Notes: generated by a model from the sequence alone, not told the origin. Shown: positions 41,797-54,949, counted from the first letter of the stretch. The stretch: 64,000 nt of DNA from Nilaparvata lugens (GCF_014356525.2 NC_052516.1:20230257-20294256); one strand, 5' to 3'. A program made the numbers and translations.

Positions 41797-42510
41797 AAAC
41801 AATCAAATCAAAATTTTTTTATTCACAATACAAACAATTGAGGGTCCTGCCAAACCGGAAGGTTTTTCGGCGGGTGCCCAGTTACAAAAAATACGAGTTA
41901 CAAAGAATACGAGTTACAAAGATAAATAAACTTAGACAAAATAAATATTACACTTTAAAGATTTAAAAAGTATAAGATGAAATAAAACGAATACAAATTG
42001 CATAAAGAAAATAAGAAATATAAATCAGATTTTGATAGAGAATTAATAAAAAAAGGGGAAATAACAAAAAGTTATTAGAAAGGAATGAAATAAAAAGGAA
42101 AGGGGAAAAATTGTTTTACACAACAGTAATAATAGGCCTACATTTTTATCGTTGAGGCAGGCGGCAGTGACAATAAAAAGAAAAATTTTTAAAATTTCAG
42201 CCAGCAAATATTGAAAAATCCAATAATGTAAGCATGCTGTCATTTATTTAACTTGACGTTTCTTGAATTATGTGTACGTTCATAATATTATTAGTTCTAT
42301 TAATTAATTGTGCTGTTATTATTAAGATACAACATTACATCCTTCTTAGAGTAGTCACGAATATTTGGAGGAAATCTGTTAAATAAGTAGGGAATTACAT
42401 AATGTAGGGATCTTTTACCATAAATATTATTGAATCTGGGTACTACATATATTGACGGAGATCTTAAATTGTAGGGTGAGGCAAGGAACCGAGATAATCA
42501 AGTCATTTTG
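41797..42510 (-). mobile_element. Non-LTR retrotransposon 3' end, minus orientation
   Basis: On the minus strand a degraded reverse transcriptase tail reads FNNIYGKRSLHYVIPYLFNR, then FPPNIRDYSKKDVMLYL (about 42430-42310). Its 3' UTR follows, with the tail (AATAAAAAAATTTTGATTTG) at about 41800-41825. 5'-truncated. Confidence 0.55.
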
Positions 42511-42599
42511 TTTGTTGATTAGTGTAGCTACTGAAATGTATCATAGTAGTATAAGATCCTTATATCATCGATAAGAAGATGAGATACTATCCATGCACT

Positions 42600-42800
42600 G
42601 CTAATCCTGTTGTAAGGGTGACCACTTTTAAGAGCCGAAATCCTCTAAATACCATTTATGAGTTGAAAATAGCTTCACGGTGGTTCGGAACTCACCTAAA
42701 GCTGTAGTTCCACTCCCAATTACCAGTTCATCACTCACGTGTGGGTATCATCCTCAGTGAAAAAACTTCCTTTTAACTTCATTTTGAGAAGGAAATTATC
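42600..42800. repeat. Dispersed repeat with a GGTGGTTCGGA core, copy 1
   Basis: The order TTTATGAGTTG, CACGGTGGTTCGGAACTCAC, CTAAAGCTGTAG, CCTCAGTGAAAAAACTTCCT is shared with 45610-45800. The family is not recognised; a second copy at a similar level of decay supports a transposon origin. Confidence 0.55.
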
Positions 42801-43604
42801 AGAGTTCTTTATCAATAACAAAATCGTATCTCCTTCAATAAATGCTGCGAGTTTAAAGTGAATATCACTAAAGAAACCGACTCCTATCTTGAGTGTGTTT
42901 CAAGTTATATAGGCAGTGGAAATAATAGGACACAAAGTTGTCTGGTTTCTTTTACCATCGTCTTCTTTAGTAGATAGCTGTGAGGATTAACCTCATCCTG
43001 TTGAATACGATTTCATTATTAATATTGTTAATTCTTGTAAATAGTGTTTAATTCCATCTCAAATATGCTAGTAAGTTGAGTAAGATATAACAACTCAAAA
43101 CTACGTGTATAAACTTTACTTAATCATAACTTTTATGAATATAAGCCTGCCAACGAATAGCATTCAAGCCGATCGGGCATATCATCCATATATATCCATA
43201 AATATCCATAACTCTCAAGTAATAGATTACCGTAATCAAACTTGGATTAATATTATCATGATTTGATAATAAATTTTCGTAATTAAGATCAAATATTCTG
43301 GTAGTTAATCAAATCAAATCTTTATTTGTCCCAAAAAACATAATTACAATGAAAAAAAATGGTTATAAATGGTCATCACCGTTTAACATTTCTTTATAGC
43401 GTACAAAAGATTTAATAATGGTGAGGAGATGGAAACGGATAATAGAGCAATCTGCTTTGTCTAATGACAGATAAGGTAGCAAAAACTAAAAAATCAGTTA
43501 ATGAGTTGTTGTAAGTTCAAGCTCAAGTTAAATAAAATCTGTTCATGAGTTGCTGCCTTTATGATTATAATCTCACTATCTATTCCCATTCATATTTCAA
43601 GACA

Positions 43605-44005
43605 AGCTGCCGGTTGCAAAGTTAAATTTAATCGTGATTAGATGACGTCACCTAACGAAACTAATACCACGAGAATCAGTGAAAGAAGCTAGAGGACGTC
43701 ATTAATCAGTGGAAAGCACGGTTAAATTTAATCAAGAACAAGTTATCTAACGTCATCTAACGAAACCAATACCACAATAATCAGTGAAAGAAGCTAGAGG
43801 CGGATGTTATTAATCAGCGGAAATCCCGGTTAAATTCAATAAACATCAAGACAAGCTGCCGGTTGCAAAGTTAAATTTAATCGTGATTAGATGACGTTAC
43901 CTAACGAAACTAATACCACGAGAATCAGTGAAAGAAGCTAGAAGACGTCATTAATCGGCGGAAATCACGGTTAAATTTAATAAACATAGTCTAGGTGCAA
44001 CTGGG
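43605..44005. repeat. Three ~110-bp repeat units with CCGGTTGCA ends
   Basis: Units begin at about 43610, 43719 and 43859. All contain CTAACGAAAC, AATACCAC, AATCAGTGAAAGAAGCTAGA and end in GGTTAAATT. Units 1 and 3 share the flank AAGACAAGCTGCCGGTTGCA. An inverse TGCAACTGG closes the region near 44003, so this may be a MITE with internal duplication. Confidence 0.75.
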
Positions 44006-44639
44006 GCACGTTGCTTCTTTGTAATGTGCAAAGAGATCTCAATGGAGAAATACCACTGAATCTGTTTAACCTTCCATTCAATTGCAGTCGACTAATGAGA
44101 AAATATTTTACCAATATTCCGGAAAGTGATCAGAACTTTTAATCGAATAAGAAGTGAGAATCTTTTTGTAAACCGTAATTGAATCAGAAGTTGCTTGAGA
44201 GTTGGAACCAACTACACTTTTCATCTCTTTCTTACACATTTCTCTCAAACTAAGTACTATTTTTTTTACTTTGGTCGTACACTTTTATCAAAACTGGATC
44301 ACCTTAGAGCCCAACCTTTTCTTACAACTCGCCTTTAAAATGTTCCCATCGTTTAGTTTATCTCTTCTTAGACTAGATCTTTCCTTTTCCTCTTCTTGTT
44401 CTGTATAAAGACTTTCACACCTTCTATTTCACAGACGTTATAATTTAATTAGAGCTCTTTCCCTTACAACCGAGCTGAAACTTGATGAGGATTCTGTTAA
44501 ATGTAATATTCCTCGAACCTAACTGCTTTTTATACACTTCTTCTGCTCACTGCAGTTATCCTCATCTCACCATACACAGTTCCAAGAAGTTCTTATCAAA
44601 ACTTTGAAGAAGTATGTATGAATGATTAATCAAAGAATT

Positions 44640-44870
44640 TAATCCGAAACCAACTTCCTTCTTCTCCTCATCCTACTAATCATCCTCCTCCCCCTCTTCC
44701 TGATCCCCTTCTCCTACTCATTAACCTCCTTCTTCTTTTCCTTCTCATCCTCCTCATACTCCCCTTATACTTCCTCCCTCTGATCCAGACCAGACAAGAT
44801 CATTCTTTTTCCACCTCCTGCTCCTCTTCTCCCTCTCTCTTCCAACGTCTCCTTCACCTCATCTGAACAA
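44640..44870. repeat. Pyrimidine-rich tract
   Basis: Almost uninterrupted C and T on the plus strand (CCTCCTCC and CTTCTTCT mixtures). It is degenerate microsatellite DNA without a gene. Confidence 0.6.
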
Positions 44871-45609
44871 GTATCTGGAAAAATATCCTCTTTTAAATAA
44901 TGTAGTTGGTGTTGAAAGTATTGTACTCTTTTTCATCCAACAAAGTACATACTGTAGTTGTACAAGGATACCTCAATAGAAGAATAAGGCTAGAGAAAGT
45001 GAGAAGAAAGATGTCAAAGGAGACGAAAGTGACTGGAAAGAGAATGAAGAAGCTGGAAAAACAAAATACAAATAGGGTGTACAGTATAATACCATAGAGA
45101 AAATATATCATAAGTAGATATTTCATGGAATAGGGCTTGGAATTCGGAACATAAACGATGGTATTCATACCATGGGATATCTTCCTATACTATCTTTTTT
45201 CTGTGATAATACGTGAATAGAAGATGAAGGCAAAAGCTAGTAAAGAGAATGCTGACAGTTTAAATTGAATCGGAGCTGCATTCTGACGTTTAGTAATAGA
45301 TGAAAGCTGTCAGTTGCTTTTATGCCTTAAATCGCACCTGGTACAAAATATATCCATATTCTAAAATGTAAATAAAATTCATCCAGCTTATCACTTTTAC
45401 TGCTGCTCTCCCTCAACTTTTTAAAATAATATTCTTCCTAATTTTCTTCTTACACGTTACATTTTACTTCAATTATTATATGCTGCCATAACTTTTCCGA
45501 TTTTCCCTAAACAATACTAGGCTATACCCCAATTCTTGCTGCTCTCCCTACATTTTTTTGTATAATTACTTTGAGAATCATTTGCCTTCTACTCTCTTTG
45601 GAAGGGTGT

Positions 45610-45800
45610 CCAACTCCCGCTTGTGCCAACTCCTCTTAATATGATTCATGAGTTGTAAAATCGCTTCCCGGTGGTTCGGAGCCCACCTAAAATTGTAGGT
45701 GCATCTATCTTCCACTGTCATCCGTCTCATTACCCACGCACAAGCCTAGAGCTCATGTGGGCAGTACCCTCAGCAAAAAAGTTCTTCCTTATTTCCTTCT
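45610..45800. repeat. Dispersed repeat with a GGTGGTTCGGA core, copy 2
   Basis: Matches copy 1 near 42.7 kb: TTCATGAGTTG, CCCGGTGGTTCGGAGCCCAC, CTAAAATTGTAGGTG and CCTCAGCAAAAAAGTTCTTC. Confidence 0.55.
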
Positions 45801-46879
45801 TACACATTACATTACAATTCACCTCAATTATTATTTATTATAGGTTGCCAAATTTTTCCGATTTTCCCAAATAAACAACCCTATAAGCTTATAAATTCAT
45901 CTAACAATGAATAAACACAATTTTATAACTACGAATATAATTTATTCATCTCCTGATCTTGATGAAATGAGTCTGAATACTTTCACTAATACACACTATA
46001 CCACTCTATTGTGTGGAAGTGATTACAATCCTCCAAACATATTGTACATATGAAATTAATACATGTCAATATAATACGATAAAATCAATTCTTCTGGATT
46101 TCACTTGATGATCTTATTAGTTTAACATTCTACACATCATCTAAACTAACTCACTTTCCTTTTTAGGGCTACTGAAATTATTTAAACACATAATAAAAGC
46201 TATTAAGTACCCTTTCATTTCATCACAACTTAACTAGTTCTAAATCTTCAAAAGCCTTTTTCTAGTGTTTAAACTTTCATTTTCTGTTGTGATAGGATAA
46301 AAACATACTCGATAAATTTAATTTTGTTTCAATTATCTAAACTTGTAACATCTAAAATTCTTAGTTTAAAAAAACGTTCTTCTAACTAAAAACGTATTTA
46401 AAAACAAAAAGGTACTATGAAATTATTTTTTCAACTAACAAATCAAGTAGCCTCAATGAGATAAGCTATTGGAATCTGAAATTTTATCAAACATTTATTT
46501 ACGAATATTCGATCACAAAACAATGAGTTTCAAATAAAAATATAAATCTCAGTACCCTTTTAAATTTATATTTTTATTCAAATTAAAAATAGTCCAAAAG
46601 AAAAAAAATGTATTCCAATTTTATTTCTCCTCATAAATAATGAAATGAACGAATAGCAGCTGAATGTGAGTCGGAACAGGCTACTGTACAGCCTAATCCT
46701 TGATTGTGAGAAGAAGACGAATAAATCAAGTAGAATACTGGTAAAAATTTTCCTCGATTTTTCCTCCCCATCTTAACCTAACCTTGATAGTTTTCTGTTA
46801 AATCAACCATCATCAACTCAACATCAATTTTAAATTATCTTCTCCACTACCAAACAACAATTTCACCTTTTCTCTCAGC

Positions 46880-47295
46880 ATAAATTGAGCCCGACTCTGG
46901 TCAAAACTTCTCCCGCCTTTTTCTCCCAAACCTAACCTCACTTTCAACAGGGTTTTCCCGCCTATTTACCGCGCGCTTCCGCTTTGTCTGTGAAGGGGGG
47001 ATAATAGCTGTTACCCTCTCTCTCGCACCTGGACTTTGGGTCCTTTCCGGTCGGAGTGCATAATTACAGCAGCGTTTAGAGATGGGAGGAAAAAGGAAAG
47101 GTTTTATAAAGTGTAGGAAAGCTATCGACTCAACCCTCACCGGACAATTACAGAGCGCCGAAATCCCTCCTAAGCCTCTTCCACCTTTTATTACTCTTAA
47201 TTATATACTCTTGCACAATATTCGGGCGGCCCTAATACAAAGTGAAGTATTCGAAGGAGCTTATGGTGAGTTTGGGATGGAGGAGGTGTGAGAAG
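46880..47295. other. GC-richer non-repetitive island, possible promoter or enhancer
   Basis: Contains TTCCCGCCTATTTACCGCGC, GCACCTGGACTTTGGGTCCT and TGCATAATTACAGCAGCG, with no repeat structure. A short plus-strand frame (MGGKRKGFIKCRKAIDS…) has no recognisable domain and is not called as a gene. Confidence 0.3.
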
Positions 47296-47839
47296 AGGGT
47301 TAAGTGGAAATAAATGACCCTTTTGTTGAGTACTTGGTTATTCTGGCCGTACAAACTTTACTTACTCTCCCAAAACTGTCCCAACTCATCATTTGGCTCC
47401 TGCTGTTGATTGGTGATTGAGTTCGAGATTTTTCCCACCTGCTTTGAGTAATTAAATTTGATTATAATCAGTGATTTGTAGAAAATTAAAGAAAAATATT
47501 GAATGCTATGCCAGATTCTTTATTCATTTATACAATAAGTACATTATCAAAATGATAGGGAACCAAAAATAAGGCAACCTTGTGCTATTCCTCTCCCAAA
47601 TTTAGATAACATAGTCCGAAATAGTTAAAGTCTTGTAGCTCTTAAATTCACAAATTTTTCAGTCCTCAAGTATTTTTACAAAGTAGATTTTCAAATTTAG
47701 ATGCTTCAAAACTAAACATATAAGAAATATTTCACATTATAATAACTGATATAGGAAATATTCACATATTAAAAATATAATTTTGAAGAATTACCGTAAA
47801 AGCAAACTTAATTTGCTTGACTCAACAACTTCATCTCTT

Positions 47840-47935
47840 GATGAAGTTATTTAAGTTATAACAGAATATTTCTGTTATCATTCTGTGGACATCATAACAG
47901 AATATTTCTGTTATCATTTTGTGGACATCATTAAA
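47840..47935 (+). repeat. Two tandem ~38-bp units with internal palindrome
   Basis: ATAACAGAATATTTCTGTTA is itself palindromic and occurs at about 47857 and 47896, each followed by TCATTxTGTGGACATCAT. Confidence 0.85.
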
Positions 47936-50199
47936 GTTATTGAATTGATTAGTAAATCGATCTTGTTCCAGACAGTTCAGTATAAATTGAAGATGGGACA
48001 GTATTGGGCATGAATCTGTTTGTGCCTTTCTTCATGTCAAGTATTCGTAAACAATGTGATAAATGAATAAATAATAAAATGATTTGTTAAATGGATCCCG
48101 GCAGACAAAAAATGAAATATTCAAGAAAATAAGTGGGAGATCCAAATTGAACTGGATTATAGAGTCTAAGAAGGACATGTAAAAATAAAATTTAACAGAT
48201 GCAGATTTACTAATCAGAGCAGGGCTACGGAATCAGCTTAAAGTTAATGTTTTCTCAGAAGAACGCAGAATTCAAACTTGGTCGTTAGAAAGATGAATCG
48301 CTCAAAGTGCGAGGATGAAAGAGTATTGGAGGCGAAAGCGGGAGACCAACGTAAATAATACGGTAATAATAATAATAATGGTTAATGGTGAATAACTATG
48401 GTCCTTAGTTGGCCTATACAAAATGGGAAAATGATCTGTAGAGAAGTGAATAAAAAATAAAACCAAGAAAATGTAGCTCTCCATGATTTGAAAGTAATGA
48501 ATTTTTATAATTGTAATGGAATATTCTGGTAGTAATTTATATTTCTTTATGGCCTACAAAACATTTGGCAATGGTGCCGCGTTGGAAAAGGATACTATTA
48601 TAGTATAAGCTTTGTCCAATGACAGACATGAGAAAAATAATGCAAAAAAATATTAATCACATGATGACTGCAAAGTAATGTTATTAATCAGACTGATTAA
48701 TCAGTCTTTTCCTCACTCCAGTAAGAGTCAAAAATGTTTTGCCGCCGTTCATGCTCTGGTAACTTATCAAAGCATTTCAACCTGCAATTACAAGGTGGCT
48801 CCATTAATCTCGCAGGAGCAACTTTTCCTCTTTTGCTCACATATTGCTTACCCCCTACAAATTATCTTAACCGAATATTACTTGCTCAATCATCAGCATA
48901 GACTATACGTTTTTCCTTTCTGTGTGCACTGAGATAGTAGATCTAGGTATTAGATCTAACTATCTGTATGAGATAGATAGTAGACTAGGTAGTTAACTGT
49001 TAATCATGTCGCAGTGGCTGCAATATCCAACCTTGCTATGGTATTTAAAAAAAAATCCGCAAGACCGCAATGTATAGACAACACTATGTCCACCTGTGAA
49101 TCATATGGAGAAAATCTTTCAGAGGCAATAAACACCAAGTCCATATATAATAGTGTTGTATACCCCTGTGTAATATAGGAATAGTTGTATAGGTGTTCAT
49201 TTAAGAAACTGTATCTAGCCTTCCAATTGGTTGTGGAAATAGTATCTTATACCTCTGTGCAGAGCAAAAAAGTTACATAGAATGACGTGATAATCCCAAA
49301 ATCGCAAAAAATGGACATAGTTATTTGTGCCTCCGAGGTATTCAGATAACCTGAATCTCACTATAGGTGGGTCCTAATGCAAAGTGATTTTAAATTGAAT
49401 CAAGTGATTTATATTTATTTGATTGATAAGTAGTGGTCATATTTTTATATTCATTTTGTCCGTTAGTGAAACTGGCTTGAAGTTGAAACTGGCCACTGAT
49501 CGATGTTCTAACTGATCGAACGGGAGATCCAAAAGCACAACACTCATCTAATATGAGCGATTAGATACGCAACAGACTGCTGAGAAACTTTTTCAAATGT
49601 TTTCTTCCAATTTTCCTGAAAGATCTAGGCAAAATACCACCTTCAAAGAAAAAAATACTTATGAAAGATCATGCAGTGTTCCACCACGAGTTGATTGGAA
49701 ACCAAATGATACAAACTAGTTGAAACAGCTTGAAATAGAGTTTTGAATTCATAGTAATGTTATTGGAATCTAATCTGTTGGAATTGACAGGTTTTCTGAA
49801 ACTCTCTATGAGAAATATAGAGAAAATTGAGACGGTAGTTATTGAACAAGTTACAGAGTCTATAATGAAGTGACGCCTGCATGATATGAAGTGCTTGAGT
49901 TTGTGAAGAAAAATTGAGAATGTGCAGGGAAAATTGCGCAGAGCAATAAGCAGCAATTCATTGGTGGGAAGGGGAAAGGAAAAATTATTTGAAAGAGATG
50001 GATTTGTAAAGTTGGTGTGGAATAGTTTGGGAGAGAAAATTTCTGTCGGGTACGAAATTGAGAAAAAATGTTTAGAAAAATGAGCTGAAGAAATCAGTGA
50101 GGAAAAAGAGAGGAGAATTTGAAGGACAATGAGGAGTTGTAGGAGTCGTTGCGTGAAAGAGAGGTATTAGAAAATAGAGAAAATAGAGTAAGAGAAAAA

Positions 50200-51330
50200 G
50201 GAGAATGTTAAAGAAAGAAGAGGAGGAGGAGGAGAAGGTATTTAGAGAAGATTAGATTTTAAAATAGATGTGGACATGGGGGAGAAAAACGAAAGGAACA
50301 AGTATAATAAGAATGAGAAGTAGGAGAGAAACAAGGTGATGGAGGAGTAGGAAGAAGAAAGGGAGGAAAAAAGGAGAGGGAAAGTACCAGAGGCAAAAGG
50401 AGGAAATGGAGGAGATGAAGTAGGAGAAGCAGAATAAAATGACTTTTTTATTTGTAGGCGTGGCGAAGTTTGCACAGTAGTGTCCACTCTACCACTCAAC
50501 CACGAAAAAGAGAAGAAGAAGAAATAGGCGTATTTATTTGAAGGCGTGGCGAAGTTTGCACAGTAGTGTCCACTCTACCACTCAACCACGAAAAAGAGAA
50601 GAAGAAGAAATAGGAGAAGCCGAAGAAGGAAGAGGAATTGGAATAACAGAAGAAGCAGAAGAAGGAGAACAAGAGGAGAGTAAGAGTAGAAGGCTTAGAA
50701 AACGCAGCAGGTGGAGAAGGGAAAGAAGAAAACAGGAGAAGGAGATGTAGAAAATGCAACAAAAGAAAAAGGAAGAGAAGAAGCAGCAAGATAAGAAAGA
50801 GGACCAGAAGGACAAGAAGATGAAAAAGAAGAAGAAGAGGAAAAAGATGTAGAAGAAAAATAAGAAGAACAAGAGGAAAATTAAGAACAAGAAGAAGAAA
50901 AAGAAAGGAGTAGAAGACAATGAAGAAGAAGAGCAAAAGAGAATTATAACAAGAGCAAGAAGAAGTTGGAGTGTAAGAACAAGAAGAATATGAAGAAGGA
51001 GAAGAATGAGAAGGAGAAGAAGAAAATGGTGAAGGAGGAGGGGAAAAAGAAAATGAAAAAGAAGAAGAAGAAAAGACGAAGAAAAGAAGAAGAAGAAGAA
51101 GAAGAAAAAAAGAAGAAGAAGAAAAAGAAGAAGAAGAAGAAAAAGAAGAAGAAAAGGAAAAAAGACGAAGAAGAAGAAAAAGAAGAAGAAGAGAAAAGTA
51201 AATGAAAAAGAAGAAGAAGAAGAAGAAAATGAAAAAAATAAGAAGAAAAAGAATATGTAGGAGAAGATGGTGAAGGGAAAGAGAAGAAGAACAAGAACAC
51301 GGACAAGAAAGAGAAGCAAGTAAAAGAGTG
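50200..51330 (+). repeat. Purine-rich (AAG/GAA) degenerate microsatellite tract
   Basis: Over 1.1 kb the plus strand is almost only A and G, with AAGAAG runs densest at 51050-51240. Long complementary frames rich in Phe, Leu and Ser are consequences of composition. An 85-bp non-purine duplication interrupts it. Confidence 0.88.
50452..50612 (+). repeat. ~85-bp tandem duplication inside the purine tract
   Basis: GGCGTGGCGAAGTTTGCACA, then GTAGTGTCCACTCTACCACT and CAACCACGAAAAAGAGAAG occur at about 50457 and again at 50543, nearly identical. Confidence 0.92.
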
Positions 51331-51344
51331 TGTATGATCTTGTT

Positions 51345-51655
51345 CAGCTGTTGGGGTACTGAGTGTCTCCCCCTTACCCTACACAGGGGGGTGACCACAC
51401 ACAGTGAGGTGATGCGTGGTGGAGAGACCAAGTCTACAAATTTACGTATTTCCATTGATTTTCAGCTGACGCATGCGTAGAACCCACTTTTTATACTGAC
51501 TGACTGGAATGTGTGTCATCGACCTCCCCCTACCCCTTGCACCACATATTAACCACCCCCTCCACCCGCAATATACACATACACACCTAATCTAATGCAT
51601 AGTAATTGCACGGGGAGTGTGGGGGGATTCAGACAAGACGTTGTGGTACACAGTG
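51345..51655. other. GC-richer island next to the purine tract
   Basis: Includes ACCCTACACAGGGGGGTGAC, GACCTCCCCCTACCCCTTG and GCACGGGGAGTGTGGGGGGA. No coding frame or recognised repeat; possibly regulatory. Confidence 0.25.
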
Positions 51656-51711
51656 AGAGTGAGATAGGGTGAAAGAGAGAGTGTGAGAGGGGAGAGAGAG
51701 ATAGAGTGAGG

Positions 51712-51746
<35 letters not shown>

Positions 51747-51765
51747 TGAGAGTGAGTGAGAAAGA
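51656..51765 (+). repeat. GA microsatellite
   Basis: GAGAGAGAGA runs with occasional T; simple sequence. Confidence 0.85.
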
Positions 51766-52199
51766 TGGAAGGAAGTAAGAAGAAGAGGAGGGTAAGGAGT
51801 TGAGGAGGTGGAGGAGATGGTGGATGAGAAGAAGGACGATTACATTAGATAATCTTTAGGTAGGTTATATTTATGTAGGGTTAATTTCTCCGGATTATAC
51901 ACGAATTCATAATAACTAACAATATAGTTGGGTAACATACGATCTAGTAACTACTGTGTTCAACAAATTTAACATAATGTGAACCAAAAGAAGATGAAAA
52001 TTACATGATATAGTTGAATGAGAAGAGATCATGAAATAATGTTTTTCGATGATGATAATACGGTATGAAGTATATGATACAGTGGATGGATTGTACATAA
52101 CTAGGTGGAGTTTAACATTATATTTCTAGAATTCAAAAGCTTGTATATATTTTTGGACGAAAATTGAACTTGAACGTTTTACAGTAGAAACATAACCTA

Positions 52200-52330
52200 T
52201 TTTTTGGAAATTTTATTAATTTATCAAAATTTGGGAATGGAATAGATTTGGGCCAAGCCTGTTGTTCCTTCCTAGTCATATTTATATGATTTGTGATTCT
52301 GTCCACCAATAAATAAATAAACAGTGTATG
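52200..52330 (+). repeat. Dispersed non-LTR 3'-UTR-like repeat
   Basis: AATTTGGGAATGG…TTGGGCCAAGCCTGTTGTTC, then CCTAGTCAT and an AATAAATAAATAA tail. The same arrangement recurs near 32.35, 60.30 and 60.85 kb. Confidence 0.55.
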
Positions 52331-52814
52331 AATAAAAGAGAATATTATGCTACACATCAACCCTGTAACGGGCAGATTAGATTTCTGTATTGAATTCAAT
52401 ATTTTTGCTGGCTTGGATTCTGGTCTTCAATAATCAACAATATTGAGAATATCTCATTCTACATGCTATGATTTAAAGATCATTGAACGTTATGAATGTG
52501 GATTACCAGTAACAGTTTAAACTACGATAGTAAAATATTGAGTTGTATTCACATGTATCATTGGAATTTGAAAATAAAAACACCTTTTTCTTTCCATTGA
52601 GATTCTCCCACAAAAGTGACTGATTTGTGGATTCACTTACAAAGCAATACGAATTTTGCCGTATATTCCAGATTCTTCAATTCACAGATTTTTTTGAAAT
52701 TGAAATTTTTCATAACACTAACAATTCACAAACAAAAATGAATGAACTTAACAAATCAGTACAATAATTTTGAAAAAATAATAAATGTAACGTCAGAGTT
52801 ATGATTAAGGTACT

Positions 52815-53060
52815 TCATAAGCTATTGTATAAGAAATTCCTGAAAGAATGTAAAAATAGTTCAGGTGAAAAAAACTCCTCAATGTCATCAAAATCGAAAT
52901 TGAATAGAAAGTGATTCAATTTCTTCAGAAATGATACAATTGAGTCTGTGGATGTAATATGTAGAGGTAACTTATTAAAGGGATTTGGAGCACTGTTATC
53001 GTAAAACCGTTTGAAGGATTCACATGGATTTGAAACAACAACCAAATTTCTGTCTATCAA
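52815..53060 (-). mobile_element. Possible non-LTR reverse transcriptase C-terminal fragment
   Basis: The minus-strand frame has FNKLPLHITSTDSIVSFLKK, a pattern seen at the end of CR1/Jockey-like reverse transcriptases (F-N-x-L-P… S-x-x-x-F-K-x-x-L). Short and isolated. Confidence 0.4.
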
Positions 53061-53158
53061 TCTGTTTGAGAAAACTAAGGCATTCCCTGTCTTAAATCGA
53101 TTAATTCATTTAATAAAAGCATTGAAAAATTAATTTATTTATTGTCTTGTTTGAAACC

Positions 53159-53640
53159 TACCTCCCAATTGCCAGTCAGGAATGCTTGCCCTTACACCAA
53201 ACTGACAATCTCTGGATAGCAGCGCTCATTTAATACAAAGCCATAGCGGCCAACTAGTTACAGATGGAATTAAATAGAGAATACATTTATTCAAATGCTA
53301 ATTAATATAATTATAACTATTATTGGACGAAAATCCTAAATAAATGCTGCAAATCTATTTAATTCCATCTGTAACTAGTTGGCCGCTATGGCTTTGTATT
53401 AAATGAGCGCTGCTATCCAGAGATTGTCAGTTTGGTGTAAGGGCAAGCATTCCTGACTGGCAATTGGGAGGTACCGGGTTCGATTCCCGGGCTGGCAATT
53501 AATTTTTGGATAGTAGTTCTCATCGAATTTCCATCTAGCTGTTAGCCCTGTTGTCAATGTCTGCAGTAGCAGAGGTCTTCGGGGTGATTTGCAGCATTTA
53601 TTTAGGATTTTCGTTCAATAATAGTTATAATTATATTAAT
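53159..53640 (+). mobile_element. tRNA-derived SINE in an inverted arrangement
   Basis: A full plus-strand copy runs about 53355-53640. It contains a tRNA-like segment (53423-53499) with a perfect A box TGGTGTAAGGG at 53433-53443 and B box GGTTCGATTCC at 53477-53487, and closing stems ATTGTCAG / CTGGCAAT. To its left, 53159-53277 is an almost perfect inverted copy of the head (53355-53473), and 53300-53354 is an inverted copy of the tail (53586-53640). The anticodon arm is not convincing for a working tRNA, so a SINE is preferred. Confidence 0.75.
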
Positions 53641-53879
53641 TATTAATTATTAAGATGGCATTTAATTCCATCTACAAATAATATAGTTTGCAAGTCGTTA
53701 TTTAAGTGTCAAAATGCGATTATGAAGGTATTATATTGACATAATTATTAGGATGAAATGTGTTCAATAATTTATGTCACCCTGTGATGTCTAATCTAGT
53801 GTTCTGTCCACTCTACTGAACAAACGTAGGCCTATCCCCACGCCTCATGTAACCAAACATATGGCTATGAGCTACAGAG

Positions 53880-53990
53880 CTACACTGAGATCCACTTCAA
53901 ACCGTCAGCATGTCAGCATTCCTTATCAATGCTTCCCATTCAGCCAATGTTCTCAGTACGTACAGTGAATCTGCCCCAAGATGACATCCT
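53880..53990. mobile_element. Degraded short MITE
   Basis: GATCCACTTCAAACCGTCAG at the left and TACAGTGAATCTG at the right resemble the ends of the MITE at 9303-9404, with CATTCAGCCAATG inside. Confidence 0.5.
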
Positions 53991-54189
53991 GACAATCTGG
54001 GATTAGAGAGAATAAGGTGATTGCCACTGTAAATACCATTAGCCATTAGCCATTAGCTATATATACAAGTGTATCACTTAGAAGTGTCCCACGTATATAG
54101 ATATATCACTAGAATGCCACAATCTGTACGGCAATTGAACACAAATCGAAACCATAAGCTAATGGCCAGCGGAGGAAAAGAGATGGTAC

Positions 54190-54660
<471 letters not shown>

Positions 54661-54663
54661 AGG

Positions 54664-54890
54664 AGATCGATTGATTGATTTATTTATCATATGCCAGGTC
54701 TTGAAAAACCTATTGCATTTATAACATTAAAACATTACGAAAATTACAAAATGCTAATAAATAAAAAATATTATTCTAAATGTACAAAAGAAGAAATAAT
54801 AAGGAAACTAAGTTAAAAATAATTGAAAAATATAAAAGTAAGACAAAAAAAGTATAACCTCTTCATAAATGAAAAATATTAAGATACATA
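54664..54890 (-). mobile_element. Non-LTR 3' end, minus orientation
   Basis: GATTGATTGATTTATTTATC at the left is a reversed simple tail. It is followed by AT-rich 3' UTR-like sequence (CAGGTCTTGAAAAACCTATT). It splits two GA tracts. Confidence 0.4.
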
Positions 54891-54894
54891 TGAT

Positions 54895-54904
54895 GAAGAG
54901 AGAG

Positions 54905-54949
<45 letters not shown>

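Noticed and set aside
47082..47291. 69-codon plus-strand frame in a GC-rich island
   Set aside because: No domain, no splice sites of note, and no codon pattern distinct from the surroundings.
50496..51455. Long minus-strand frames rich in Phe, Ser and Leu
   Set aside because: They translate the complement of a purine-only microsatellite; all frames stay open there.
53423..53499. tRNA gene
   Set aside because: Perfect A and B boxes and an acceptor-like stem are present, but the anticodon arm does not fold properly and the segment is embedded in a repeated SINE body.
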